DNA of 64,000 bases, from contig JBBEAY010000041.1 of assembly GCA_040882605.1 (NCBI GenBank), positions 47,357 to 111,356 of the forward strand, written 5' to 3'. The position numbers and the translations under genes are program-made. Each line of letters opens with the position of its first letter. The stretch's first letter is position 1. The stretch comes from JAOUEA01 sp040882605 (lineage in GTDB: Bacteria > Actinomycetota > UBA4738 > HRBIN12). The notes under the pieces are model-generated. The model was not told the DNA's origin. It made no database searches and saw only the letters and a list, made by a program, of their open reading frames with translations. Below, one piece after another: positions 18,913 through 26,390 of this stretch.

Positions 18913-18936
18913 GGGGGCGGCCTTCGGGCCGCTCCC
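18913..18936 (+). terminator. Probable terminator hairpin after the pilus cluster
   Basis: GGGGGCGGCC, loop TTCG, GGCCGCTCCC: a ten-pair stem (one G-U) with a UUCG tetraloop, 70 bases after the last pilus gene. There is no T run, so it may end transcription weakly or act as an mRNA 3' end barrier. Confidence 0.6.
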
Positions 18937-18981
18937 GCCCTACGCGGTGAGCCTGTCCACGGGCGCTCACAACCCGTTCCC

Positions 18982-18987
18982 TATGAT
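18982..18987 (+). promoter_or_regulatory. Predicted -10 element for aroC (leaderless)
   Basis: TATGAT with seven bases before the aroC ATG at 18995 and no Shine-Dalgarno sequence. Transcription would begin at or within a base or two of the start codon. Confidence 0.6.
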
Positions 18988-18994
18988 GTGCGGC

Positions 18995-20152
18995 ATGCTC
19001 CGCATGCTCACGGCCGGCGAATCCCACGGCAAGGCGCTCGTCGCCGTGCTCGAGGGGCTTCCGGCAGGCGTGCCGGTCGACCCCGATTCGCTCGCACATC
19101 AGCTCGCGCGCCGCCGTCACGGACACGGCCGCGGAGGACGCCAGCGCTTCGAGTCAGACCGGTTCGAGATCCTGACCGGGGTGCGTCACGGTCGTACGCT
19201 CGGCTCGCCGATCGCGGTGACCATCCCGAACCTCGAGTTCGACGAGAAGTATGCCGACCTCATGGGCGTCACGGGTGAGATCGAACCCGGCAAGAAGCTC
19301 ACGCGGCCCCGGCCGGGCCACGCCGACCTCGCCGGGTCGCAGAAGTACGGGTTCGACGACGTGCGGAACGTGCTCGAGCGCGCGAGCGCGCGCGAGACTG
19401 CCGCCCGCATGACCGCGGGCACCTTCTGCCGGTGGTTCCTGGCCGAGCTAGGACTCGACATCGTCTCCCACGTCGTGCGCATCGGCTCGGTGAAGGTTCC
19501 GGTTCGTGCTCCGGCGCCGGGCCCGGGCGATGTCGACGCCGTGGACCGGTCGCCCGTGCGATGCTTCGACACCGATTCGTCGAAGGCCATGGTGGGTGAG
19601 ATCGACCGTCTGCGGAAGGCGCGCGACACCGTTGGCGGGGTCTTCGAGGTGCTGGCCTACGGCGCCCCGCCCGGGCTCGGCTCGTACGTGCACTACGACC
19701 GCAAGCTCGACGGACGGCTCGCGCAAGCGCTCATGAGCATCCAGTCGGTCAAGGGCGTCGAGGTCGGCGACGGGTTCGCGACCGCGGCCAAGCCCGGTTC
19801 CAAGGCGCACGACGAGATCGTGCTTCGCGAAGGGCGCGTGACCCGCAAGACGGCGCGCGCAGGAGGCATCGAAGGAGGCATGAGCACGGGCGAGCCGATC
19901 AGGATGCGCGCCGCGATGAAGCCCTTCTCGACCGTTCCCAAGCCGCTCGCGACCCTCGACATCGCGACCGGCGAGCCGGCCGTCGCCATCAAGCAGCGAA
20001 CCGACGTCTGCGCTGTGCCGGCAGGAGGCGTCGTAGGGGAGTCGGTCATGGCCTTCGAGCTCGCCGACGCCGTGCTCGAGAAGTTCGGCGGCGACTCCCT
20101 CGAGGAGACGCGCGGCAACCTCGATCGCTACCGGGAAGGTCTTCCGTTGTGA
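18995..20152 (+). CDS. aroC: Chorismate synthase
   Basis: 385 aa from the ATG at 18995 (MLRMLTAGESHGKAL), which matches the conserved N-terminus; the frame is open farther upstream but without family similarity. Other signatures are RRRHGHGRGGRQ, GVRHGRTLGSPI, RPGHADLAGSQKY, ARETAARM, and near the end KQRTDVCAVPAGGVVGE. Makes chorismate from EPSP using reduced FMN. First gene of the aro operon; its stop overlaps aroK as GTGA. Confidence 0.95.
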   Translation: MLRMLTAGESHGKALVAVLEGLPAGVPVDPDSLAHQLARRRHGHGRGGRQRFESDRFEILTGVRHGRTLGSPIAVTIPNLEFDEKYADLMGVTGEIEPGKKLTRPRPGHADLAGSQKYGFDDVRNVLERASARETAARMTAGTFCRWFLAELGLDIVSHVVRIGSVKVPVRAPAPGPGDVDAVDRSPVRCFDTDSSKAMVGEIDRLRKARDTVGGVFEVLAYGAPPGLGSYVHYDRKLDGRLAQALMSIQSVKGVEVGDGFATAAKPGSKAHDEIVLREGRVTRKTARAGGIEGGMSTGEPIRMRAAMKPFSTVPKPLATLDIATGEPAVAIKQRTDVCAVPAGGVVGESVMAFELADAVLEKFGGDSLEETRGNLDRYREGLPL

Positions 20153-20646
20153 TCGTCTACCTCGTGGGCATGCCGGGTGCCGGCAAGTCCGTTGTCGGAC
20201 GCGAGCTCGCGGGCAGGCTCGGCGTGCCGTTCGTCGACCTCGACGCCGAGATCGAACGCGAGCAGGCTCGCCCGATCACCGAGATCTTCGAGACCCAGGG
20301 CGAGGCCGGCTTCCGAGCCCTCGAGGCGGCTGCGCTCGTGAAGGCCGGCTCGCACGATCCGTCGGTGGTCTCGTGCGGAGGTGGTGTGGTGCTTGAGCCC
20401 GCGAACCGGATCACGCTCCGTAACACGGGCACGGTCGTCTACCTCGACGTGGCGCTCGATCAGCTCCGCGAGCGGGTGCGCCCGGGGGAGGACCGGCCCC
20501 TGATCCGCTCAGAAGGCGACCTCGAGCGGCTCCTCGCCGCGCGTGGTCCGCTCTACCGGGAGTTCGCTGCTCACGTCGTCGACGGCAGCGGCGCGCCGGG
20601 CGAGGTCGCCGATTCGATCGTCGAGGAGCTGCGTTGGTCCGTGTGA
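20149..20646 (+). CDS. aroK: Shikimate kinase
   Basis: 165 aa. Walker A GMPGAGKS (residues 7-14), shikimate-binding DLDAEIE, FRALEAAAL and SCGGGVV, and the lid RPLI. Phosphorylates shikimate. GTG start overlaps aroC by four bases and its stop overlaps aroB by four, so the aro genes are probably translated in series. Confidence 0.94.
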   Translation: MIVYLVGMPGAGKSVVGRELAGRLGVPFVDLDAEIEREQARPITEIFETQGEAGFRALEAAALVKAGSHDPSVVSCGGGVVLEPANRITLRNTGTVVYLDVALDQLRERVRPGEDRPLIRSEGDLERLLAARGPLYREFAAHVVDGSGAPGEVADSIVEELRWSV

Positions 20647-21722
20647 CCGTGCCGATCGCCGAGCGTTCCTACGACGTGGTGATCGGAGCCGGCGTGCTCG
20701 ACGACGCGGCCGCCCACCTGCCCCCCCTGCCGGGCGCGACTCGCGCCTTCGTGGTTGCCGACCGAACGGTCGCCGAGCGGTGGTTCGAGCGCCTGTCGAA
20801 GGCGCTGGCTGAGCGCGACCTCACCTGCGTGCTGCTCACCGTTCCGGCTGGCGAAGACGCGAAGACACTCGCTGTGTACGACACCCTGTTGCACCAGCTC
20901 GCCACCCAGGAGGCCCACCGCGACGACGTGGTGGTGGCGCTCGGCGGCGGGGCGGTCGGCGATCTCGCAGGGTTCGTCGCGTCGACGTACATGCGTGGCG
21001 TGCCCCTCGTGCAGGTGCCGACGACCCTCACGGCTCAGGTCGACGCCGCCATCGGCGGGAAGACGGCCGTGAACCTGCCCGAGGGCAAGAACCTCGTGGG
21101 AACGTTCGCACAACCGCGCGTGGTGCTCGCCGATGTCGAACCTCTCGCGACCCTTGACGAGCGAGACTTCCGGTCGGGGCTGGCCGAGGTGGCGAAGTAC
21201 GGCCTCACCCTCGATCTCGAGCTGCTCCACACCCTGGAATCAGACCCCGCCCCGATCCTGCGGCGCGATCCGCTCGCGCTCGAGGCGCTAGTCGCCCGTT
21301 GCGTCGGCGCCAAGGCTCGCACCGTCGCCCTCGATGAGCGCGACACGGGCGCGCGGCTATCCCTGAACTACGGACACACGCTCGGGCACGCCCTCGAGCG
21401 GCTCGACGCGTTCGCTAGGCGCACACACGGCGAGGCGATCGCGATCGGCATGGTGTTCGCCGCTCGCCTCGCCGAAGCCCGTGGCCTCGCAACGGCGGGG
21501 TTGGCCGCCCGGACCGGCCGGCTGCTCAGCTCGCTCGGACTCGAGGCCGACGGGCCGCTCCCGCCGGCCGACGACGTGCTCGCGGCGTTCCGCATGGACA
21601 AGAAGTTCCACGGTGGGGTTCGATTCGTGTTGTTGCGCGACGTGGGCGACCCCGTCGTGGTCGACGATGTGTCGAACGACGAGCTGCGAGCCGCGATGCG
21701 CGAGATGGGAGCGACGGCGTGA
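20643..21722 (+). CDS. aroB: 3-dehydroquinate synthase
   Basis: 359 aa from the GTG at 20643, which overlaps the aroK stop as GTGA (a TTG at 20634 would add three residues). NAD-binding VVALGGGAVGDLAGFVAS, then RGVPLVQVPTTLTAQVDAAIGGKTAVN, the metal ligands within FRSGLAEVAKYG, and the histidines of NYGHTLGHALE and HGEAIAIGM are present. Cyclises DAHP to 3-dehydroquinate. Confidence 0.94.
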   Translation: MTVPIAERSYDVVIGAGVLDDAAAHLPPLPGATRAFVVADRTVAERWFERLSKALAERDLTCVLLTVPAGEDAKTLAVYDTLLHQLATQEAHRDDVVVALGGGAVGDLAGFVASTYMRGVPLVQVPTTLTAQVDAAIGGKTAVNLPEGKNLVGTFAQPRVVLADVEPLATLDERDFRSGLAEVAKYGLTLDLELLHTLESDPAPILRRDPLALEALVARCVGAKARTVALDERDTGARLSLNYGHTLGHALERLDAFARRTHGEAIAIGMVFAARLAEARGLATAGLAARTGRLLSSLGLEADGPLPPADDVLAAFRMDKKFHGGVRFVLLRDVGDPVVVDDVSNDELRAAMREMGATA

Positions 21723-22153
21723 AGGTGCTGTTCTTGTTCGGGCCGAACCTGGGTGCCCTCGGAAGCCGCGACCCCGAAACCTACGGGTCTCAGACGCTCG
21801 AGCAAGTCATGGACGGGGTGGGGGAGCGCGCGACGACGCTCGGGCACGAGATCGTGTGGCGCCAGTCCGACCATGAGGGCGACCTGGTCGGGTGGCTGCT
21901 CGCCGCCGCGGCTGAGGGCCAGGAAGCGATCGTGGTGAACCCTGGGGCGCTCTCGCACTACTCCTACGCCCTACGAGATGCGATCGAAGCCTGCGGGCTT
22001 GCGGTCATCGAGGTGCACATGAGTCAAATCGCCGCTCGAGAGGAGTTCCGCCGGCACTCGGTGATCTCCGATGTCTGCCGGGCGACCATCACCGGTGTTG
22101 GGGCCGGTGGCTATCATCTGGCGCTGGAGGCGATGCCGTGGATCACCACCTGA
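21719..22153 (+). CDS. aroQ: Type II 3-dehydroquinate dehydratase
   Basis: 144 aa. GPNLGALGSRDPETYG holds the catalytic Arg and Tyr of the active-site lid; NPGALSHYSYALRDAI and EVHMSQIAAREEFRRHS carry the substrate-binding residues and the catalytic His. The usual VH-S-N triad reads VHMSQ, with Gln in place of Asn. GTG start overlaps aroB by four bases. It overlaps pepQ by 16 bases. Confidence 0.93.
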   Translation: MKVLFLFGPNLGALGSRDPETYGSQTLEQVMDGVGERATTLGHEIVWRQSDHEGDLVGWLLAAAAEGQEAIVVNPGALSHYSYALRDAIEACGLAVIEVHMSQIAAREEFRRHSVISDVCRATITGVGAGGYHLALEAMPWITT

Positions 22154-23247
22154 GACGGACCACCCTGGCCGAGCGACTGGCCGACCTCGAGGTCGACGCG
22201 TTGCTCGTGACCGGGCTCACGAACGTGCGGTACCTGACCGGGTTCACCGGCTCGAACGGGCAGGCGCTCGTGATGGATACCGAGAACGCCGCGAACACCG
22301 AGAACGCCGAGAGCGTGTTCTTCACCGACGGCCGGTACACCGAGCAGTCGCGGCACGAGGTTCCCGACATGCAGCGCGTCGCGTACTCCGCCGCGTTCGG
22401 TGAGTCGCTCGCCGCCGAGGTCTCGCGGCTCGGCGTACGGCGGCTGGGCTTCGAGGCGCATCACGTGACCGTGCGATCGCACGAGAGGCTCGTGGCGGAG
22501 CTCGAGGGCGCCGGTGTCGAGCTCGTGGCCTGCGACGAGCAGGTCGAGCGGATCCGCTGGGTGAAGGACGACGAGGAGCTCGAGCTGCTGAACAACGCCC
22601 AGGCCGTGACCGACCAGGCGTTCGACGACGTGCTCGAGACGCTCGCTATCGGTGTGACCGAGCAGCAGGTGGCGCGTCAGCTCGAGGCGCTGTTGCGCCG
22701 CGACGGCGCCGACGGGCTGTCGTTCGAGTCGATCGTGGCGTTCGGCGAGAACGCCGCCGAGCCACATCACGAGCCAAACCACCGCACCCTCGAGGAAGGC
22801 GACATCATCAAGATGGACTTCGGCGCCCTGTACGGCGGCTACCACGCCGACATGACGCGCACCGTCGCCTTCGGCCAGCCCGCGGCTGAGCTCAGGAAGA
22901 TCCACGACATCGTCCGCCAGTCACAGCAGGCGGGCATCGACGCCGTGCGCGAGGGTGTCACGGGCGCCGAGGTCGACGCCGCCGCCCGTGCCGTGATCGA
23001 GGGCGCCGGATACGGCGAGGCCTTCAGCCACGGGCTCGGCCACGGCGTCGGCCTCGACATCCACGAGGGGCCGAGGCTCGGTCGCGAGTTCTCTGAGCAC
23101 ACGCTTCCCTCACGGGCGGTCGTGACCGTGGAACCGGGCATCTACGTGCCCGGGCTCGGCGGCGCGCGCATCGAGGACATGGTGGAGGTCACGCCCGACG
23201 GGTGCCGCGTGCTCGGCAACGCCTCGCGTGAGCTGATCGAGCTGTGA
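22138..23247 (+). CDS. pepQ: Xaa-Pro aminopeptidase (M24 metallopeptidase)
   Basis: 369 aa. A creatinase N-terminal domain (residues 1-130) precedes the pita-bread domain. All five metal ligands are visible: Asp in MDFGALYGGYHADMT (two), His in HGLGHGVGLDIHEGP, Glu in VVTVEPGIYVPG and Glu in GARIEDMVEV. A short duplication (NTENA twice) lies near residue 50. The position between aroQ and efp is conserved in Actinomycetota, where the enzyme may trim peptides with proline at position two. Confidence 0.92.
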   Translation: MDHHLRRTTLAERLADLEVDALLVTGLTNVRYLTGFTGSNGQALVMDTENAANTENAESVFFTDGRYTEQSRHEVPDMQRVAYSAAFGESLAAEVSRLGVRRLGFEAHHVTVRSHERLVAELEGAGVELVACDEQVERIRWVKDDEELELLNNAQAVTDQAFDDVLETLAIGVTEQQVARQLEALLRRDGADGLSFESIVAFGENAAEPHHEPNHRTLEEGDIIKMDFGALYGGYHADMTRTVAFGQPAAELRKIHDIVRQSQQAGIDAVREGVTGAEVDAAARAVIEGAGYGEAFSHGLGHGVGLDIHEGPRLGREFSEHTLPSRAVVTVEPGIYVPGLGGARIEDMVEVTPDGCRVLGNASRELIEL

Positions 23248-23810
23248 GCGTCTCGACGAACGACTTCAAGAACGGCATGACCCTCGAGCTCGACGGGGTG
23301 CTGTTCCAGATCATCGAGTTCCAGCACGTGAAGCCGGGCAAAGGCGGCGCGTTCGTGCGCTCGAAGCTGCGCAACGTGAAGTCGGGCGCCGTGCTCGAGC
23401 GCACGTTCAACGCCGGGGTGAAGGTCGGTCTCGCGATCGTCGAGCGCCGCGACTTCCAATACCTGTATCCCGAGGGCGACGACTTCGTGTTCATGGACCT
23501 CGCAACGTATGACCAGATCCACGTGCCACGCGCGATCATGTCGACAGCGACGGACTACCTCACCGAGGGAGGCACGGCGCAGATCGCGACGCACGAGGGG
23601 ACGCCGATCTCGGTCGATCTTCCGGCCTCGTTGGTGCTCACGATCACCGATTGCGACCCGGGCGTGAAGGGCGACACCCGCACGGGCGCGCTGAAGCCCG
23701 CGACCCTCGAGACCGGCGTCGTCATCAACGTGCCCCTGTTCGTCGAGCAAGGCGAGCGCATCAAGGTCGACACTCGCAGCGGTGAGTACATGGAACGCGT
23801 GAAGGCCTGA
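23244..23810 (+). CDS. efp: Translation elongation factor P
   Basis: 188 aa, three beta-barrel domains. The tip loop of domain I reads VKPGKGGAF with Lys33 at the site that is modified in other bacteria; no epmA/epmB genes are in the window. The C-terminal signature TGVVINVPLFVEQGERIKVDTRSGEY is intact. EF-P rescues ribosomes stalled on polyproline, which matters here because several proteins carry Pro-rich tails. GTG start overlaps pepQ by four bases. Confidence 0.95.
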   Translation: MSVSTNDFKNGMTLELDGVLFQIIEFQHVKPGKGGAFVRSKLRNVKSGAVLERTFNAGVKVGLAIVERRDFQYLYPEGDDFVFMDLATYDQIHVPRAIMSTATDYLTEGGTAQIATHEGTPISVDLPASLVLTITDCDPGVKGDTRTGALKPATLETGVVINVPLFVEQGERIKVDTRSGEYMERVKA

Positions 23811-23838
23811 GCCCGGTGGCGCACTCGTTGGGTCGCCG

Positions 23839-24228
23839 GTGACCACGCGCCGTGAAGCCAGGCGCACCGCGATCGACATCCTCTATCAAGCAGATGTGAC
23901 GAGTGACGACGCCTCACTCGCGCTCGGATCGTGGGTGGATGCGGGCCGCGTCGTGGCGCCGTTCACCCGAGCCCTGGTCGCCGGGGTCGTCGAGCACGGG
24001 CCGGCGATCGATCTGTTGCTCGAGGAGCACGTGAAAGGCTGGACCGTGGCGCGCATGGCCGCGCTCGACCGCACGATCCTGCGGGTCGCGATCGAAGAGC
24101 TGCGCTACCGCGACGACGTTCCCGACTCGGTCGCGATCAGCGAGGCGGTGGAAGCCGCCGCCGAACTCTCGTCGGACGAGTCGAAGGCGTTCGTGAACGG
24201 CATCCTCGGCAAGATCGCCCGAGGGTGA
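23839..24228 (+). CDS. nusB: Transcription antitermination factor NusB
   Basis: 129 aa, the usual length, all helical. RREARRTAIDILYQAD at the start and VAISEAVEAAAELSSDESKAFVNGILGKIAR at the end (read as two motifs) are typical. NusB with NusE binds boxA RNA and supports rRNA antitermination. GTG start; follows efp by 28 bases. Confidence 0.93.
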   Translation: MTTRREARRTAIDILYQADVTSDDASLALGSWVDAGRVVAPFTRALVAGVVEHGPAIDLLLEEHVKGWTVARMAALDRTILRVAIEELRYRDDVPDSVAISEAVEAAAELSSDESKAFVNGILGKIARG

Positions 24229-24241
24229 GCTCCGCTCGCTT

Positions 24242-24499
24242 CTAGACCTGGGGCGGCGGGTCGATCGGCTCGATCGGCTGGGGCGCCGGCGTGACGACCG
24301 GGGGGGTGTCGACCGGCGGGGTGACGACCGGCGGCTGTGGCGCCGGCGTAGGCGTAGGCGATTGGATCTCGTCGCCTTCCTTCAGGCCCTTCTTGAACTC
24401 GCCCGACGAGCGGCCAAGGTTCCGCGCGATCTCGGGAAGCTTCGTCGCGCCGAATATCACGGCGATCGCCACGATGCCCACGATGACCCATTCGTTCAT
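24242..24499 (-). CDS. tatA: Twin-arginine translocase subunit TatA
   Basis: 85 aa on the minus strand, convergent with nusB (13 bases apart). The N-terminal membrane helix (residues 3-18) is followed by the FGATKLPEIARNLGRSSGEF hinge and amphipathic helix typical of TatA/TatE. The C-terminal 40 residues are Pro/Thr/Val-rich (PPVVTPPVDTPPVV). No tatC is nearby. TatA oligomers form the pathway for folded proteins. Confidence 0.88.
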   Translation of the reverse strand: MNEWVIVGIVAIAVIFGATKLPEIARNLGRSSGEFKKGLKEGDEIQSPTPTPAPQPPVVTPPVDTPPVVTPAPQPIEPIDPPPQV

Positions 24500-24755
24500 G
24501 CGTTTGCCACTTCCTTCCGATCGTTGGGAACCGACCTCGGGGAACGGGCGGCACGTTCAGTCTACGCCGGGACTCGCTCGATGGCCACGAACCCCGAACC
24601 AACAGGGTGAGCGGGCGACGACCGTAGCGGCGTACGCGCATGGCGGGTGATGAAAAAGTAGCCCTATCGTCCTATGGTCTTGAGCGCCCTTGCCCACCAT
24701 GATCGAATGACAAGGTTGTAGTTTGAGAGTTTTGGTTTGAGAAGGGAGAGCTTCC

Positions 24756-25040
24756 GTGACACACAGATTGAATCGCTTCCTCCGAGTAGGGCTTCAGCCC
24801 GGCATCTTCGGGAACGAATACACAGTCGTCCTGAGTGTCTATGGACGAGAGGTGTTCTCGACCATCCCTAAGGATCATGTGCGCGTGAGTCGTGAGCCTT
24901 CAGGCAATGGAGACGGTGAAGGCTTGATCGGAGTGTCGGTCGTGGAATCAGTTGGCGACGAAGCCGTGGTTGACCTGCCCAGCCCAGCTTTCACCTCCGA
25001 GCCCAGATTGCGCGTACCCCTCGACTCTCTGGTCGAATGA
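24756..25040 (+). CDS. Conserved-context hypothetical protein upstream of dcd
   Basis: 94 aa, GTG start with GAAGGGAG seven bases upstream. I do not recognise it. It looks mostly beta (EYTVVLSVYGREVFSTIP, GLIGVSVVESVGDEAVVDLP), with no membrane helix or signal peptide, and ends LRVPLDSLVE. Its stop overlaps the dcd start as ATGA, so the two form a unit. Base composition is clearly lower in GC than the surroundings. The 256 bases before it (24500-24755) hold the tatA upstream region and no clear gene. Confidence 0.65.
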   Translation: MTHRLNRFLRVGLQPGIFGNEYTVVLSVYGREVFSTIPKDHVRVSREPSGNGDGEGLIGVSVVESVGDEAVVDLPSPAFTSEPRLRVPLDSLVE

Positions 25041-25636
25041 TCCTCAGCGACCAGGAGATTCGAGCCGCCGTGGCCCGTGGCGACTTGATCCTTGATCCGC
25101 TTCCCCCACTCGAACAGTTCTCGCCCAGCGCCGTCGACCTTCGACTGGCAGATCAGATTTTGGTCTGGGATGAAGAGCTGACCGAACCTGCGGGCGTAGA
25201 CGTAGTGCTCTCATACGACGAACTGTCGATTCCTACCCTCGCGAAGTACACCAAAGACGCGCAACTGCAAGTCGATGGCTCGTTCATCCTGCGACCTCGC
25301 CAGTTCGTCCTCGGCCAGACAGTTGAGAAGGTTGGCTTTCCTATGGACGGCGGCTTGGCAGCTCGCGTCGAAGGTCGAAGCAGCTTGGCCCGCCTTGGGA
25401 TAGTCGTTCACCTCACAGCCCCAACGATCCACGCCGATTTCGGGGGAGATACGGGATCAACAATCATCTTGGAGATCGTGAACCTAGGGCCGTTTTCGCT
25501 TCGACTGCGGCCGGGAGGATCCCGCATCTGTCAGCTGATCGTGGAGCAGGTCAAGGGCGAGTTTGATACTGGTCTGAAGAGCGACTTCCGAGATCAGGAC
25601 AACCCCCTCGGCGGGAAGCCCGCCTCACGCGCGTAG
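25037..25636 (+). CDS. dcd: dCTP deaminase (possibly dUTP-forming or bifunctional)
   Basis: 199 aa. The N-terminus MILSDQEI and the SAVDLRLADQ motif, the substrate-binding EGRSSLARLG (residues 112-121), LTAPTIHADFGG (127-138) and LRPGGSRICQL are the Dcd signature; the catalytic Glu is Glu146 in IILEI. Between FGG and the catalytic Glu there are about four extra residues compared with the usual spacing. Dcd makes dUTP (or dUMP in bifunctional forms) for dTTP synthesis. Codons are visibly less GC-biased than in flanking genes, suggesting transfer together with the small gene upstream. Confidence 0.85.
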   Translation: MILSDQEIRAAVARGDLILDPLPPLEQFSPSAVDLRLADQILVWDEELTEPAGVDVVLSYDELSIPTLAKYTKDAQLQVDGSFILRPRQFVLGQTVEKVGFPMDGGLAARVEGRSSLARLGIVVHLTAPTIHADFGGDTGSTIILEIVNLGPFSLRLRPGGSRICQLIVEQVKGEFDTGLKSDFRDQDNPLGGKPASRA

Positions 25637-25687
25637 TTCGAACGGACCCACTCCTGCCCGTTGGTCCGCGCCGGCCGACGCTTCCGG

Positions 25688-25693
25688 TATGCT
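25688..25693 (+). promoter_or_regulatory. Predicted -10 of the pyr operon
   Basis: TATGCT, with the start point expected near 25700 and a leader of about 110 bases before pyrR. No clear -35 is seen. Confidence 0.5.
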
Positions 25694-25710
25694 CGGGTGA
25701 CAGAGCTTCC

Positions 25711-25746
25711 CCCTTTAAGTCCGGTCCTGCGAGGCCGGGAAGGGAG
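25711..25746 (+). promoter_or_regulatory. PyrR-binding RNA hairpin
   Basis: Lower stem CCCTTT/GAAGGG, purine bulge AAGT, upper stem CCGGTC/GGCCGG (with one G-U) and hexaloop CTGCGA. The stretch TCCTGCGAGG fits the PyrR-box consensus UCCNGNGAGG. PyrR with UMP should bind and lock this hairpin. Its 3' arm contains AAGGGAG, the ribosome site of the small upstream ORF at 25756. Confidence 0.85.
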
Positions 25747-25755
25747 CACCCGAAC

Positions 25756-25812
25756 ATGATGCAGCACCATATCCGCGCCTCCTCGCATGCTCGAGGGGGC
25801 GTTCGCGTATGA
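25756..25812 (+). CDS. Leader ORF (18 codons) coupled to pyrR
   Basis: ATG at 25756, nine bases after AAGGGAG; it encodes MMQHHIRASSHARGGVRV and stops at TGA 25810-25812, which overlaps the pyrR ATG as ATGA. Translating it would open the hairpin that hides the pyrR ribosome site and hand ribosomes to pyrR. It is a prediction from layout; the peptide itself shows no known motif. Confidence 0.6.
   Translation: MMQHHIRASSHARGGVRV
25776..25801 (+). promoter_or_regulatory. Hairpin masking the pyrR ribosome binding site
   Basis: CGCCTCCTCG pairs with CGAGGGGGCG (one G-U) across a six-base loop. The 3' arm holds GAGGGGG, the pyrR Shine-Dalgarno, nine bases before the ATG at 25809. No T run follows, so control of translation rather than termination is likely. 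Confidence 0.75.
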
Positions 25813-26390
25813 GCATCCGGGGCGAGTTGCTCGACGCCGAGGACATCCGCAGGGCGCTCACGCGCATCGCGCACGAGATCATCGAGCGCGACAAGGGCGC
25901 CGCCGGTCTCGTGCTCGTGGGCATCGCGAACCGCGGTGACCACCTCGCTCGGCGACTCGCCGACGAGATCGAGCGCATCGAGGGTTCCCGCGTGCCGGTC
26001 GGCGTGCTCGACATCACCTTCTACCGTGATGACATCGGGCTCCGCGCCGAGGCGCCTGAGGTGCAAGAGACGCGCATCGACGTCGATATCACGGGCCGAA
26101 CGGTGGTGCTCGTCGACGACGTGCTCTTCACAGGTCGCACGATCCGCGCAGCGATGGACGCGCTCACCGACTTCGGACGACCCTCGCGTATCCGTCTCGC
26201 TGTGCTCGTCGACCGTGGTCACCGCGAGCTGCCGATCCGCGCCGACTTCGTAGGCAAGAACGTGCCCACTCGCCGAGACGACGACGTGCGCGTGCGGGTA
26301 CGTGAGCTCGATGGCGACGACGCCGTTCTCGTGCAAGAACAAGCGCTCAAGGAGCGAAGCGGTAGCGCAACTCAGGTGGTGGCGACGTGA
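25809..26390 (+). CDS. pyrR: Bifunctional pyr operon regulator / uracil phosphoribosyltransferase PyrR
   Basis: 193 aa, type I phosphoribosyltransferase fold. PRPP-binding motif VVLVDDVLFTGRTIRAAMDA (near residues 98-117) and the N-terminal RIAHEIIERDKG are typical of PyrR. Binds the leader hairpin in a UMP-dependent way and can make UMP from uracil. The stop overlaps pyrB as GTGA. Confidence 0.95.
   Translation: MSIRGELLDAEDIRRALTRIAHEIIERDKGAAGLVLVGIANRGDHLARRLADEIERIEGSRVPVGVLDITFYRDDIGLRAEAPEVQETRIDVDITGRTVVLVDDVLFTGRTIRAAMDALTDFGRPSRIRLAVLVDRGHRELPIRADFVGKNVPTRRDDDVRVRVRELDGDDAVLVQEQALKERSGSATQVVAT

Noticed and set aside
20634..20642. TTG start three codons upstream for aroB
   Set aside because: The GTG at 20643 makes the same GTGA overlap as the other aro genes and needs no rare start codon.
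24700..24745. Short repeated TTTGAGA-like pieces before the 94-aa gene, considered as a CRISPR or phage site
   Set aside because: Only two or three loose copies with no regular spacer and no cas genes.
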